The position numbers and the translations under genes were made by a program. From the NCBI GenBank assembly GCA_002438605.1, contig DJPR01000006.1, positions 64,688-128,687 on the forward strand: DNA of 64,000 nt. Reading direction: 5' to 3'. The notes beneath the pieces were generated by a model. It did no database searches and was not told where the DNA came from. It saw nothing but the letters and a program-made list of their open reading frames with translations. The DNA is from Ruminococcus sp. UBA6407 (GTDB lineage: Bacteria > Bacillota > Clostridia > Oscillospirales > Ruminococcaceae). This document shows positions 55,807-64,000 of the stretch, in pieces (the first letter of the stretch is position 1; each line of letters begins with the position of its first letter).

Positions 55807-57378
55807 ATGCAAAATAAAGACAACAGATACAGATATAATTCAGACCTGCCTCGCCCATCTTCTTATAACAAAAGAAAGCAGACTGGTCAGCCTTTAGATA
55901 AAAATTCTGACAATGAACAAACTCAATATATCGGTAATATGGACAGTTTTTCAGATACGGCTGAAATCCCGTATTATGAAGACAGCCGCCCAACTGAAAC
56001 AGATAATATGTATCGATCACAGAGTACAGGAAACCGCAATAATATGAGAAATTCTTATTATGGCAGACCTCAAAGTACGGCTCGGAATAATTATAATAAC
56101 CAACCAAACCACAATAACAACGGTCAGGCACATCAAAGGTCAAATGGTGGAGTATACAGAAATGAAACACCACATCACCAAGAAAGAAGGAATACCGTTC
56201 CGCAAAATCATCAAAAACAAATGCGTTCTGAATATGAACATCATCCAAGAACAGCATCAACAGAACATGAACGACGTCCAAGACCTGTGGCACAAGAAAA
56301 TAAGTACCGTCAAAGAACTCTGCCTGATGATGAAAGTCGTAAAAATACACAAACAAAGAAGAAAAGACCACCACAGCAGCCTCCTGTTCAATATAAGAAA
56401 AAGAGAAAAAAGAAAAGACGTTTCGGTCTTGTTTCACGCATTATCCTTTCAATTGTTACTCTTGTTGTTGTTATTTTTGCAATTTATTCAGCTGTTTCAT
56501 TGGCTCTAATTAAAAAAATACACTACGTTGAAAGCAATATAACAAGCTATTCCGGACTTCTTGATGAAAGCTATGTCAAAAACGTTCTGTTAATCGGAAC
56601 AGACGGCAGAACTGCCTCAGACAGAGGACGCTCAGATACAATGATACTGCTTTCAATCAACAGTAAAACAGACGAAATATTCCTGACATCATTAATGCGT
56701 GATTCCTATGTAGATATATCAGGCTACGGCTGGAACAAGCTTAATGCCGCTTATTCATTCGGCGGCCCTGAACTTTTGATTGACACTATACAGCGTAACT
56801 TTGACGTTAAAGTAACAGACTACATTGCAGTAAACTTTAATGCATTTGCTGCTGTTGTTGACGCTGTTGACGGAGTTGAAATAAATGTTTCAGACAGCGA
56901 AGCAGAGGCTATAAACCAAATTCTTCATGATGAAGTAAATGAGCTTATGGGTGATGCTATTGATTCAGATTACCTTAGCAGCGGAGGTAAATATAAACTT
57001 AACGGAAAACAGGCTCTTTCATATGCAAGAATAAGATATGTCGGAAATGCTGATTTTGAAAGAACAGAACGTCAAAGAGAAGTCCTCTCAAAAATTGCTG
57101 ACAATATGAAAACCTTTAACCCTAAAAAGCTTACGGGAGTTATGAAAGCTGCACTTCCTGAAATGACTACAAATATGAAAACCCGTGAACTGTATTTATT
57201 ATCACTAAGACTTCCATTTTTACTCAGATATGACATTGAACAGCTGAGAGTTCCTGCTGATGATACATGGACAGGCAATAACGTATATATTGGTGATGAT
57301 TTATCATCTGTATTGGAAGTTGATTTTAATGCAAACATAGATATGCTGAAACAAAAGGTGTTTACTGACAAAAAATAA
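55807..57378 (+). CDS. LytR-CpsA-Psr (LCP) family protein
   Basis: 523 residues from ATG 55807, AAGGAAGG 6 nt upstream. A long hydrophilic cytoplasmic tail (~1-200), rich in Asn, Gln, His and Arg, ends in a Lys/Arg patch before one membrane helix (~213-235). The extracellular LCP domain follows: VLLIGTDGRTASDRGRSDTMILL, LTSLMRDSYVDI and YARIRYVGNADFERTERQRE, with the conserved Arg/Asp residues for pyrophosphate-lipid binding. LCP enzymes attach teichoic acid or capsule polymers to peptidoglycan. The unusually long tail is odd for the family. Confidence 0.93.
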   Translation: MQNKDNRYRYNSDLPRPSSYNKRKQTGQPLDKNSDNEQTQYIGNMDSFSDTAEIPYYEDSRPTETDNMYRSQSTGNRNNMRNSYYGRPQSTARNNYNNQPNHNNNGQAHQRSNGGVYRNETPHHQERRNTVPQNHQKQMRSEYEHHPRTASTEHERRPRPVAQENKYRQRTLPDDESRKNTQTKKKRPPQQPPVQYKKKRKKKRRFGLVSRIILSIVTLVVVIFAIYSAVSLALIKKIHYVESNITSYSGLLDESYVKNVLLIGTDGRTASDRGRSDTMILLSINSKTDEIFLTSLMRDSYVDISGYGWNKLNAAYSFGGPELLIDTIQRNFDVKVTDYIAVNFNAFAAVVDAVDGVEINVSDSEAEAINQILHDEVNELMGDAIDSDYLSSGGKYKLNGKQALSYARIRYVGNADFERTERQREVLSKIADNMKTFNPKKLTGVMKAALPEMTTNMKTRELYLLSLRLPFLLRYDIEQLRVPADDTWTGNNVYIGDDLSSVLEVDFNANIDMLKQKVFTDKK

Positions 57379-57434
57379 TTATAACCATTCGCTAATATAT
57401 TTCAAAAAGTCTCAAATAAATATTAAATCACCTA

Positions 57435-57463
57435 TTCACATTCATGTCGCTTTATGCTAAAAT
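57435..57463 (+). promoter_or_regulatory. Promoter of the DUF6514 gene
   Basis: TTCACA (57435-57440), 17-nt spacer, TAAAAT (57458-57463). Confidence 0.5.
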
Positions 57464-57532
57464 ACATTAAGGCAGTGCGGTAGGAAGCTTTATCCCCTAT
57501 TGCCATCAACTTGAAAGGAGCGGCTTTTTGAC

Positions 57533-57835
57533 ATGTTTGGAATTGTTAGTAAAAGAAAGAAAGAGGTTGTTGATAAATCAGTATATCTTGAAGTATTCGG
57601 CGATAACTGCGTTGCGTACAGAGTAACAACAGGTACTATCAGCGGACTTGGCTATCCGATTATTACATACGGCGTTGAGGCAGAGGATTTCAATAACGGA
57701 ACTATTGAAACTATTCCCGATTTTTCAAGAAATATTGAGGATGCTGTAGATTTTACCGAAATGATGATCAATAAAAAATCCAAACCAAGCCAAATGTATT
57801 CATTAGCCTTAAATTATTTATATTTTTCTATTTAA
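57533..57835 (+). CDS. DUF6514 family protein
   Basis: 100 residues: VYLEVFGDNCVAYRVTTGTI, then YPIITYGVEAEDFNNGTIETIPDFSRN and a helical end with MINKKSKPSQMYSLALNYL, the DUF6514 pattern. Function unknown; small and soluble. AAAGGAG precedes the ATG. Confidence 0.75.
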   Translation: MFGIVSKRKKEVVDKSVYLEVFGDNCVAYRVTTGTISGLGYPIITYGVEAEDFNNGTIETIPDFSRNIEDAVDFTEMMINKKSKPSQMYSLALNYLYFSI

Positions 57836-57840
57836 AATAG

Positions 57841-57869
57841 TAGACAAATCTTTCTGTTTATGGTAAAAT
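57841..57869 (+). promoter_or_regulatory. Promoter of the PC4/YdbC-like gene
   Basis: TAGACA (57841-57846), 17-nt spacer, TAAAAT (57864-57869). Confidence 0.5.
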
Positions 57870-57936
57870 AATATGGTTGCCTGCTTTATGTCGGATCTCC
57901 GCATAAGTGCAATACCCAAAAGAAAGGAAGATTTTT

Positions 57937-58170
57937 ATGGCAGAACTTAAATTTGAAATTACAGAACAATTGGGCATTTTAGCAACAAATGCAAAAGGTT
58001 GGAACAAAGAACTCAACCTTGTAAGCTGGAATGAACGTGAACCCAAATATGATATTCGTGAATGGTCACCTGATCACACTAAAATGGGAAAAGGCTGCAC
58101 ATTAACCATTGATGAAGTTGCCGCATTAAAAGATATTCTCAATGACCTTGACCTTGATTCATTTGAATAA
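57937..58170 (+). CDS. YdbC family PC4-like single-stranded DNA-binding protein
   Basis: 77 residues from ATG 57937 with AAAGGAAG upstream. Core: LGILATNAKGWNKELNLVSWNEREPKYDIREWSPD, then GKGCTLTIDEVAALKDIL, the beta-strand-helix pattern of the bacterial PC4 (YdbC) family. Family members bind ssDNA as dimers; cellular role unsettled. Confidence 0.88.
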   Translation: MAELKFEITEQLGILATNAKGWNKELNLVSWNEREPKYDIREWSPDHTKMGKGCTLTIDEVAALKDILNDLDLDSFE

Positions 58171-58174
58171 TAAT

Positions 58175-58215
58175 AAAGGCTTGAAGTTTGTAGTAAACAA
58201 ACTTCAAGCCTTTTT
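58175..58215 (+). terminator. Terminator after the YdbC-like gene
   Basis: A 16-bp stem (58175-58190 with 58198-58213, core GGCTTGAAGTTTG) followed by T. Confidence 0.93.
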
Positions 58216-58329
58216 AAATGCAACAGATTGTTTTTTTGTAAATATGTCAAATAATTACCACATTCATCAATAAAATGATATAAATTACTGCAACATTGTG
58301 TTAAAATATGCTCAAAGGAGATGATTGTT

Positions 58330-59283
58330 ATGCTTAAAGAGCGTGGATTTTATAAGGGTATAAACTTCGGCGGTTGGTTTTCACAGTGTTCCTATGATGA
58401 AACACATTTTGATAAATTCATAACAGAAACTGATTTTGAAAAGATTGCATCATGGGGACTTGACCATATAAGACTGCCTATTGATTACAATATTGTAGAA
58501 AATTCTGACGGAACTTTTAATGAAAAAATTATTTCAAAAATTGACCGTATTTTTGAATTATGTCAGAAATACTCCTTGAATGCTGTACTCGACCTACATA
58601 AAACAGCAGGATTTTCATTCGATGACTATTCTGAAAATGAACACGGTTTCTTTGAAAATGAACATTATCAGGAACATTTCTATCAGCTTTGGGAAAATAT
58701 TGCCAAAAGATATGGTAAATTCTCTGACAGAATTGCGTTTGAACTTCTTAATGAAGTCACTGACCCGGAATATATAACTGCATGGAATAAAATTGTAAAA
58801 AAATGTATTGCAAGAATTCGTAAATTTGCTCCTGAAACCTTAATTCTGGTAGGAAGCTATCAAAATAATGACGCTAAGGCTGTAAAAGACCTTGATGCAC
58901 CTTTTGACAGCAACGTTATATATAATATGCATTGCTATGAACCTTTGCAGTTTACACATCAAGGAGCTTACTGGACTGATAAAATTGACCCAAATGCACG
59001 CTGCTCATTTGAAGAAAGCGGAATAACTACAGAATTATTTGAAAGTCTTTTTGAGTCTGCCATAAAAAAAGCAAAAGAAAACAATACTGAATTATACTGC
59101 GGAGAGTATGGTGTAATTGACTGCATTTCTCCTGAAGATAGTATAAAGTGGTACAAAACCATTAACTCCGTATTTGAAAAATACGGCATAGGACGTTGTG
59201 CATGGACATATAAAAATATGGACTTTGGTATTTCTGACAGTAGACTTGATAATATCCGCCATGAACTTCTTAATTATTTTTAA
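58330..59283 (+). CDS. Glycoside hydrolase family 5 enzyme, no signal peptide
   Basis: 317 residues from ATG 58330 (AAAGGAG 9 nt upstream; the in-frame ATG at 58321 abuts it). GH5 (clan A) barrel: RGFYKGINFGGWF, HIRLPIDYNIVE, VLDLHKTAGFSF, acid/base Glu in FELLNEVTD (~139) and nucleophile Glu in ELYCGEYGVID (~261). Family members cut beta-1,4 or mixed-linked glucans, mannans or their fragments. Without a signal peptide or dockerin it should act inside the cell on imported oligosaccharides. Confidence 0.93.
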   Translation: MLKERGFYKGINFGGWFSQCSYDETHFDKFITETDFEKIASWGLDHIRLPIDYNIVENSDGTFNEKIISKIDRIFELCQKYSLNAVLDLHKTAGFSFDDYSENEHGFFENEHYQEHFYQLWENIAKRYGKFSDRIAFELLNEVTDPEYITAWNKIVKKCIARIRKFAPETLILVGSYQNNDAKAVKDLDAPFDSNVIYNMHCYEPLQFTHQGAYWTDKIDPNARCSFEESGITTELFESLFESAIKKAKENNTELYCGEYGVIDCISPEDSIKWYKTINSVFEKYGIGRCAWTYKNMDFGISDSRLDNIRHELLNYF

Positions 59284-59319
59284 TACAAAGCCACACAAAT
59301 ATTGTGCATTTTTGTATTA
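59281..59319 (+). terminator. Terminator overlapping the GH5 stop codon
   Basis: TAATACAAA (59281-59289) pairs with TTTGTATTA (59311-59319) and encloses a smaller CACAA/TTGTG hairpin. Confidence 0.65.
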
Positions 59320-59358
59320 ATTAAGTGTCATAATCTGACATTTTCCTAAATCAGCCTC

Positions 59359-59387
59359 TTGCAGTTTATCATGAATCGTGATAAAAT
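59359..59387 (+). promoter_or_regulatory. AraC-gene promoter with overlapping inverted repeat
   Basis: TTGCAG (59359-59364), 17-nt spacer, TAAAAT (59382-59387). The inverted repeat TTATCA (59366-59371) / TGATAA (59379-59384) overlaps spacer and -10, a likely operator for autoregulation. Confidence 0.5.
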
Positions 59388-59406
59388 AATTGCAGGAGGC
59401 GATTTT

Positions 59407-60153
59407 ATGGACTTTGAAACTGAAAGAAAAATTGCAGAACATTTATTTTCTCAGCGTGAGGAAAACTTTGAACATGCTTCATTTGACCGTGAAATAGCTT
59501 TTTATGAAAGTATATGCTCAGGCAACATGAAACTCGTAAAGGTTTTTATGAAGCCCCTTTTTAGTGAAGGCTGCGGTATTTTGAGTGAAAATCATCTGCA
59601 AAACCTTAAGTATCATATGGTTGTACTTGCTGCACTCATAGCCCGCTACTGTATAAAAGGCGGAATGACTCCTGAAGAATCTTACAGTCTGAGTGACTTT
59701 TATATTCTGAAAACCGATAAATGTGCAACAGAAGCTGAGATAAGAGTAATTCATTATGAAATGATTGAAAGTTATACAAATAAAATGCGTCAGATAAAAC
59801 TTATCGGTGTTTATTCAAAACAAATAGTCCGTGCGGTTGATTATATAATATGTCATCTGCATAGCCGTATTTTGCTTGAGGAAGCTGCCGAGTACCTTAA
59901 AATAAGTCCTGCTTATCTTTCCAGATTATTCAAAAAGGAAATTGGAATTTCATTCGGCGAATATGTAAATAAAATGAAGATTGAAGAAGCTGCCTCACTT
60001 TTGCTGTATACAGAGTATAACGATACCGAAATAAGCAATCTTCTTGCATTCAGTTCTCAAAGTTATTTTATAAAGGTATTCAGAAAATATATTGGCACAA
60101 CTCCAAAGAAATACAAAAAGCAATATAATATCCCTGACTTTTCAAACCGCTGA
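59407..60153 (+). CDS. AraC family transcriptional regulator
   Basis: 248 residues from ATG 59407 with GGAGG 7 nt upstream (the frame opens at 59359). The N-terminal domain is helical, not the usual cupin. The C-terminal double helix-turn-helix begins near ICHLHSRILLEEAAEYLKISPAYLSRLFKKEIG and ends IRKY-like in SYFIKVFRKYIGTTPKKYKK. Placed between GH5 and GH9 genes, it is the obvious candidate regulator of the fibre-degradation genes. Confidence 0.92.
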   Translation: MDFETERKIAEHLFSQREENFEHASFDREIAFYESICSGNMKLVKVFMKPLFSEGCGILSENHLQNLKYHMVVLAALIARYCIKGGMTPEESYSLSDFYILKTDKCATEAEIRVIHYEMIESYTNKMRQIKLIGVYSKQIVRAVDYIICHLHSRILLEEAAEYLKISPAYLSRLFKKEIGISFGEYVNKMKIEEAASLLLYTEYNDTEISNLLAFSSQSYFIKVFRKYIGTTPKKYKKQYNIPDFSNR

Positions 60154-60170
60154 ATACAGCGGTTTATTTC
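60145..60170 (+). terminator. Weak terminator overlapping the AraC-gene stop
   Basis: AACCGCTG (60145-60152) and CAGCGGTT (60157-60164) form an 8-bp stem followed by TATTTCTT. Confidence 0.6.
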
Positions 60171-60209
60171 TTATTTAAAATATCATTATTTTACCATTTT
60201 TGTCATAAA

Positions 60210-60298
60210 AATAGTATATAAATTTACAGAAGTATACTATTATAAATTTAAGCAAAATTTAATTTGCAATGTACTTTTCATATACGTTGCATTGCAAA
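60210..60298 (+). promoter_or_regulatory. Two inverted repeats upstream of the GH9 gene
   Basis: AATAGTATA (60210-60218) faces TATACTATT (60233-60241); TTTGCAATG (60263-60271) faces CATTGCAAA (60290-60298). Both are perfect 9-bp repeats with 14- and 18-nt spacing. A TATAAT at about 60299-60304 could be the -10. Plausible operators for the neighbouring AraC-type protein; not proven. Confidence 0.5.
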
Positions 60299-60321
60299 AT
60301 ATAATTGAGAGGGAAATGACT

Positions 60322-63300
60322 ATGAAAACAAAAAAAATCAGGAGATTTGCAGCAGCCATTGCAGCTTGTACAGTTATGGCATCAGCTATGCCGGTAATTC
60401 CGACAACCTCACTGGCTGCCGGAAACATCATCAGCAATTCAACCTTTGAAACAGGCACTTCCGGTTGGGGAACTTACAAAGAAAGCGGTGGAGTTTGCTC
60501 ATTAAAAACTGAGAACGGAAAGCTTGCTCTGACTGTAAGCAATGTCGGTAAGGTTAATTATGCAGTTCAGGTATTCTATGATATCATTCCGCTTTATCAA
60601 AATGGTGTATATCGTCTGAAATATGATATTTCATCAACAACAGACAGATATATAGAAGCTATGATTCAGCAAAATGGCGGAACTTATCAGGCTTATACAT
60701 GGAAAGGTCTTGAACTTACTTCCACTCCTCAAACAGTTAATTACGAATTTACCATGGAAGCAGAAACAGATATTATGTCCAAACTCGTTTTTAACTGCGG
60801 TATACAGGAGAAACATGAGGGTGCACTCCCTGAACATAAAATTTACATCGACAATGTTTCTCTTGAGCTTGTTGATGACAGCAAGGTGGATTATTCTTCA
60901 AACAGAACTTATGAACCACCTATAACGACTAATCAGGTCGGCTACAGAACAGACAGCAAAAAAACTGCCGTTTTCCGTAATACAAATGAAAGTGAATTTT
61001 CTGTTGTAAATGCAGCTACAAATAAAGTTGTATACACAGGAAAACTCTCAGATGAAATAAATAATACTTCAGCAGGAGAAGTAAACAAAACAGGTGATTT
61101 CTCATCTGTAACCGAACCGGGAAAATACTACATAAAGTGTGGAAGTCTTGATAATTCCTATACTTTTGAGATTTCAGATAATGTTTATTCAAATTTGCTT
61201 GACGACAGTGTAAGAATGTTGTATTTGCAGCGATGCGGTACTACAGTACAGGACAGTGACTTTGGTCATAAGGCTTGTCATACAGGACTTGCAACAGTTT
61301 ATGGCACAAATGAAAAAATTGATGTTTCAGGCGGTTGGCATGATGCAGGAGATTACGGAAGATATATAGTTCCTGCTGCAAAATCTATTGCAGATCTTCT
61401 TTATGCATATCAGGCAAATCCTGCTCTTTATACAGACAGCATCGGTATTCCTGAAAGCGGAAACGGTACACCGGATATCCTTGATGAAGCACGTTATGAA
61501 CTTGAATGGATGAAGAAAATGCAGAGATCAGACGGAGGTGTATACCACAAGGTTACTTGTGAAAACTTCCCGGGATATGTTGCTCCTCAGGAGGAAACTG
61601 CTCCGCTTATTGTTACACCTGTTTCTACTACTGCAACTGCTGATTTCTGTGCATCTATGGCTCTTGCCTATGAATTCTACAAAGACATTGACTCTGATTT
61701 TGCTAAGGATTGTTTGAATCGTGCCGAGCGTGCATGGAGTTACCTTGAAGCAAATCCAAACCTTATCTTCAGCAACCCTGAGGATATTTCTACAGGAGAA
61801 TACGGTGATACATCAGATAAAGATGAGCGTTACTGGGCTGCTGCACAGCTTTATCGTGCAACAGGAAACAGCAAGTATGAAAGTGCATTAAACAGCATGT
61901 CGGCTTCAAAAGGACTTGACTGGTCAACCGTTGGCGACTATGGAAATATTGCAATTCTTACATCAAAAAATATAGACAGCAGTTCAAAAATCTATTCAAA
62001 AGCAAGAACAGCTGTTATCACTCAGGCAGATAAATTTGCATCTGCTTCTAAAATTTCACCTTATGGTGTTGCACTCACAAAGTTTGACTGGGGCAGCAAT
62101 ATGACTGTAGCAAATGCAGGTATCATACTAAGTACTGCATATAATCTCACAAATGACGAAACCTATCTTAACGCTGCAAATGCTCAGATTGATTATCTCC
62201 TCGGAACAAATCCTAATGGTGAATGCTACTTCACAGGTTATGGAACGGTATCACCTGAAAATCCTCATCACAGACCTTCAATGGCTGTTGGAAAAGCAAT
62301 GAAGGGAATGCTCGTAGGCGGTGTAAACTCAAATCTTGAGGATAGTGCAGCTAAAGCTTATTGTCAGGATCTCCCTGCTGCAAAGCGTTATGTTGACAAT
62401 TCAGAAAGCTATTCTACAAACGAAATAACAATATACTGGAATTCTCCTCTTACATACCTTATTTCTCTTACTGATAATGCAGAACATGGTGATTATAAAT
62501 TCATTCTTGGTGATGTAAACTGTGACGGATATATTGACTGCTTTGATATGGCCTCAGCAAGAACTGGACTTATAAAAGGTTCATTTAATGATGATAATTC
62601 ATCTAAGGCTGCTGATGTAAATCAAGACGGAAAATTTGATGTTTCAGACGCAGTTCTTCTTAGCCAATACATTATTGGAAAAATAAAAACTTTCCCTAAG
62701 GCTGATACCCCTGTTACTCCAACTGAACCAAGTAATCCGAGTAAAATAAATGATTATGGTACTCCTATGAACGAAAATGCATCTGTAATAGCTGATTTCA
62801 GAAAAGGTCAAACACCTGTATTCTTTGCTTCTGACGGCTGGACAAACGGCAGCTGTTTCGACTGCGGATGGTATAAGAAAAATACATCATTTGATGATGG
62901 TGTATTAAATCTGACTATTGATAAAGATAATTCAGGTAAATACAATTATTCAGCTGCTGAGTACAGAACAACTGATTTCTATCATTATGGATACTATGAA
63001 ACATCAATGCAGGCTATAAAAAATGATGGTGTTGTTTCATCATTCTTCACTTATACAGGTCCTTCGGATAACAATCCTTGGGATGAAATAGATATTGAAG
63101 TTCTTGGTAAAGATACCACTAAAGTACAGCTCAATTACTATACAAATGGTGTTGGCAATCACGAATATATGTATGACCTTGGCTTTGATGCTTCTGAAGG
63201 TTTTCATACATACGGTTTTGACTGGCAGGCTGACCATATAACATGGTATGTTGACGGAAAAGCTGTTTATACTGCATACAACAACATTCCTTCAACACCT

Positions 63301-63414
63301 GGAAAAATAATGATGAATGTATGGCCTGGTACGGGTGTTGATGAATGGCTTAAACCATTCAATGGCAATACACCTCTTACAGCCCGTTATCAGTGGGTAA
63401 CATACAATAAGTAA
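60322..63414 (+). CDS. Secreted bifunctional cellulosomal enzyme: CBM-GH9-dockerin-GH16
   Basis: 1030 residues from ATG 60322 (GAGAGGG upstream). Signal peptide 1-32; CBM4-like domain (~35-185, [16 protein letters not shown]); Ig-like CelD_N domain (~197-285); GH9 catalytic domain (~290-720) with [13 protein letters not shown] (Asp341, Asp344), PENPHHRPS and catalytic Glu near 701 in [12 protein letters not shown]; type I dockerin (~728-788) with two repeats, [13 protein letters not shown] and [13 protein letters not shown]; Pro/Thr linker; C-terminal GH16 (~815-1030) with DEIDIE (921-926). GH9 cuts cellulose, GH16 of this type mixed-linkage glucan. The dockerin is internal, between the two enzymes. 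Attachment to a cellulosome scaffoldin is expected. Confidence 0.95.
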   Translation: MKTKKIRRFAAAIAACTVMASAMPVIPTTSLAAGNIISNSTFETGTSGWGTYKESGGVCSLKTENGKLALTVSNVGKVNYAVQVFYDIIPLYQNGVYRLKYDISSTTDRYIEAMIQQNGGTYQAYTWKGLELTSTPQTVNYEFTMEAETDIMSKLVFNCGIQEKHEGALPEHKIYIDNVSLELVDDSKVDYSSNRTYEPPITTNQVGYRTDSKKTAVFRNTNESEFSVVNAATNKVVYTGKLSDEINNTSAGEVNKTGDFSSVTEPGKYYIKCGSLDNSYTFEISDNVYSNLLDDSVRMLYLQRCGTTVQDSDFGHKACHTGLATVYGTNEKIDVSGGWHDAGDYGRYIVPAAKSIADLLYAYQANPALYTDSIGIPESGNGTPDILDEARYELEWMKKMQRSDGGVYHKVTCENFPGYVAPQEETAPLIVTPVSTTATADFCASMALAYEFYKDIDSDFAKDCLNRAERAWSYLEANPNLIFSNPEDISTGEYGDTSDKDERYWAAAQLYRATGNSKYESALNSMSASKGLDWSTVGDYGNIAILTSKNIDSSSKIYSKARTAVITQADKFASASKISPYGVALTKFDWGSNMTVANAGIILSTAYNLTNDETYLNAANAQIDYLLGTNPNGECYFTGYGTVSPENPHHRPSMAVGKAMKGMLVGGVNSNLEDSAAKAYCQDLPAAKRYVDNSESYSTNEITIYWNSPLTYLISLTDNAEHGDYKFILGDVNCDGYIDCFDMASARTGLIKGSFNDDNSSKAADVNQDGKFDVSDAVLLSQYIIGKIKTFPKADTPVTPTEPSNPSKINDYGTPMNENASVIADFRKGQTPVFFASDGWTNGSCFDCGWYKKNTSFDDGVLNLTIDKDNSGKYNYSAAEYRTTDFYHYGYYETSMQAIKNDGVVSSFFTYTGPSDNNPWDEIDIEVLGKDTTKVQLNYYTNGVGNHEYMYDLGFDASEGFHTYGFDWQADHITWYVDGKAVYTAYNNIPSTPGKIMMNVWPGTGVDEWLKPFNGNTPLTARYQWVTYNK

Positions 63415-63449
63415 TTATAAGCTGATTCCCTCCCTTTATAATAGAATAG

Positions 63450-63483
63450 AAAGGAGCAGAGAAAATTTTTCTCTGCTCCTTTT
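63450..63483 (+). terminator. Terminator after the GH9-GH16 gene
   Basis: AAAGGAGCAGAGAAA pairs with TTTCTCTGCTCCTTT across a short A/T loop, ending in T. Confidence 0.9.
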
Positions 63484-63622
63484 GCCTTTTCAAATATTGC
63501 TGAACTGTAAAAATTTGACCAGTTATTGCTATTCGTTAAATGTTATTACATTATATTTCCCTTAGAATATAGCCAAATTGTAAATGAACTATAAATTTTG
63601 TTCATTTTCTTTTAATAAACTA

Positions 63623-63650
63623 TTGACTTTTAAATTTTAAGTGATATAAT
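63623..63650 (+). promoter_or_regulatory. Promoter of the GH11 xylanase gene
   Basis: TTGACT (63623-63628), 16-nt spacer, TATAAT (63645-63650), then GGAGGTG at 63661. Confidence 0.7.
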
Positions 63651-63674
63651 AAATTTAAAAGGAGGTGTTCTCAT

Positions 63675-64000
63675 ATGAAGAACAAATTTAAAAGCAAGTT
63701 CTTAAGCAAAATTGCCGGTTGCTTAACTGCATTGATTGTTTGCGGTACAAATCTTCCCTCACTAAATGCTGATGCTGCTACAGTAATTACAGAAAATAAA
63801 ACCGGTACAGAAGACGGATATGCTTACGAACTTTGGAAAGACAGCGGAAATACAACAATGACTCTCACAGGAAACGGAACATTCACTTGTGAGTGGAATA
63901 ATATTAATAACTGTCTTTTCCGTAAAGGACAAAAGTTTGACTGTACACAAACATATCAGGATTTAAATGGTGTTTATATTGACTATGGTGTTGATTATAA
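63675..64000 (+). CDS. GH11 endo-1,4-beta-xylanase, N-terminal part (truncated by window edge)
   Basis: About 108 residues visible, no stop before the edge. Signal peptide 1-33 (basic start, hydrophobic LTALIVCG, cleavage near NADAA). The mature start GYAYELWKDSGNTTMTLTG, then TCEWNNINNCLFRKG and IDYGVDY, is the opening of a GH11 jelly roll; both catalytic Glu residues lie beyond the window. Further modules such as CBM22, dockerin or a second enzyme could follow. GGAGGTG lies 7 nt before the ATG. Confidence 0.93.
   Translation, partial: MKNKFKSKFLSKIAGCLTALIVCGTNLPSLNADAATVITENKTGTEDGYAYELWKDSGNTTMTLTGNGTFTCEWNNINNCLFRKGQKFDCTQTYQDLNGVYIDYGVDY

Noticed and set aside
55805..56437. 210-residue open frame antisense to the LCP gene
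   Set aside because: It mirrors the low-complexity cytoplasmic tail of the LCP protein and has no ribosome site or family likeness.

Overview
The window is AT-rich Firmicutes (Clostridia) chromosome. sigE/spoIIGA and yunB mark an endospore-forming lineage, Gram-positive-type PolC is present, and a secreted GH9-dockerin-GH16 enzyme next to a GH11 xylanase points to a cellulosome-producing, plant-fibre-degrading Ruminococcus or close relative (Oscillospiraceae). No tRNA, rRNA, CRISPR array, integrase or prophage genes were recognised.

Left part (1-14.2 kb). A truncated penicillin-binding protein gene is followed by adhE, which has a strong promoter overlapped by a Rex-like operator and a long leader holding a 36-codon ORF. 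Then come, on the minus strand, spoIIGA-sigE, an IS200/IS605-like relic, a ligA-gatC-gatA-gatB-AI-2E transporter run split by a palindromic MITE-like repeat, yunB and a very Cys-rich unknown protein.

Histidine operon (14.3-23.7 kb, minus strand). The order is hisZ-G-D-C-B-H-A, then a 1.6-kb interruption, then hisF-I-E, behind a good promoter. The interruption holds three small genes (65-aa orphan, GNAT acetyltransferase, zinc ribbon). Related repeats lie at or close to the stop codon of each, and there is a diverged second copy of the hisA 3' end. It looks like an inserted, cassette-like array.

Housekeeping operon (23.7-35.2 kb, minus strand). pyrH-frr-uppS-cdsA-epimerase-dxr-rseP-ispG-polC covers pyrimidine nucleotides, ribosome recycling, isoprenoid and phospholipid precursors, a membrane protease and the replicative polymerase. 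DUF1292 and a PAS-GGDEF-EAL protein with a degenerate GGDEF motif follow upstream.

Middle (38.5-47 kb, plus strand). A 57-aa small protein, a LacI-type regulator and a DUF5662 protein precede an aconitase - PARG-like - isocitrate dehydrogenase - rex run (oxidative TCA branch to 2-oxoglutarate plus the NADH sensor that may control adhE). An NfeD/SPFH membrane pair follows.

Surface modification (47-57.4 kb). A four-gene operon encodes an MBOAT acyltransferase, a membrane-anchored DHHW/SGNH-like protein, an FkbH-type HAD/GNAT fusion and an acyl carrier protein. By family logic this is a Dlt-like pathway that could load a glyceryl (or similar) group on a carrier and move it to a surface polymer. 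It is followed by rlmB, a degenerate P1B-ATPase-like membrane protein and an LCP cell-wall ligase.

Right end (57.5-64 kb). DUF6514 and a PC4/YdbC protein precede a fibre-degradation locus: a GH5 without a signal peptide, an AraC regulator, the GH9-dockerin-GH16 enzyme and the start of a GH11 xylanase.
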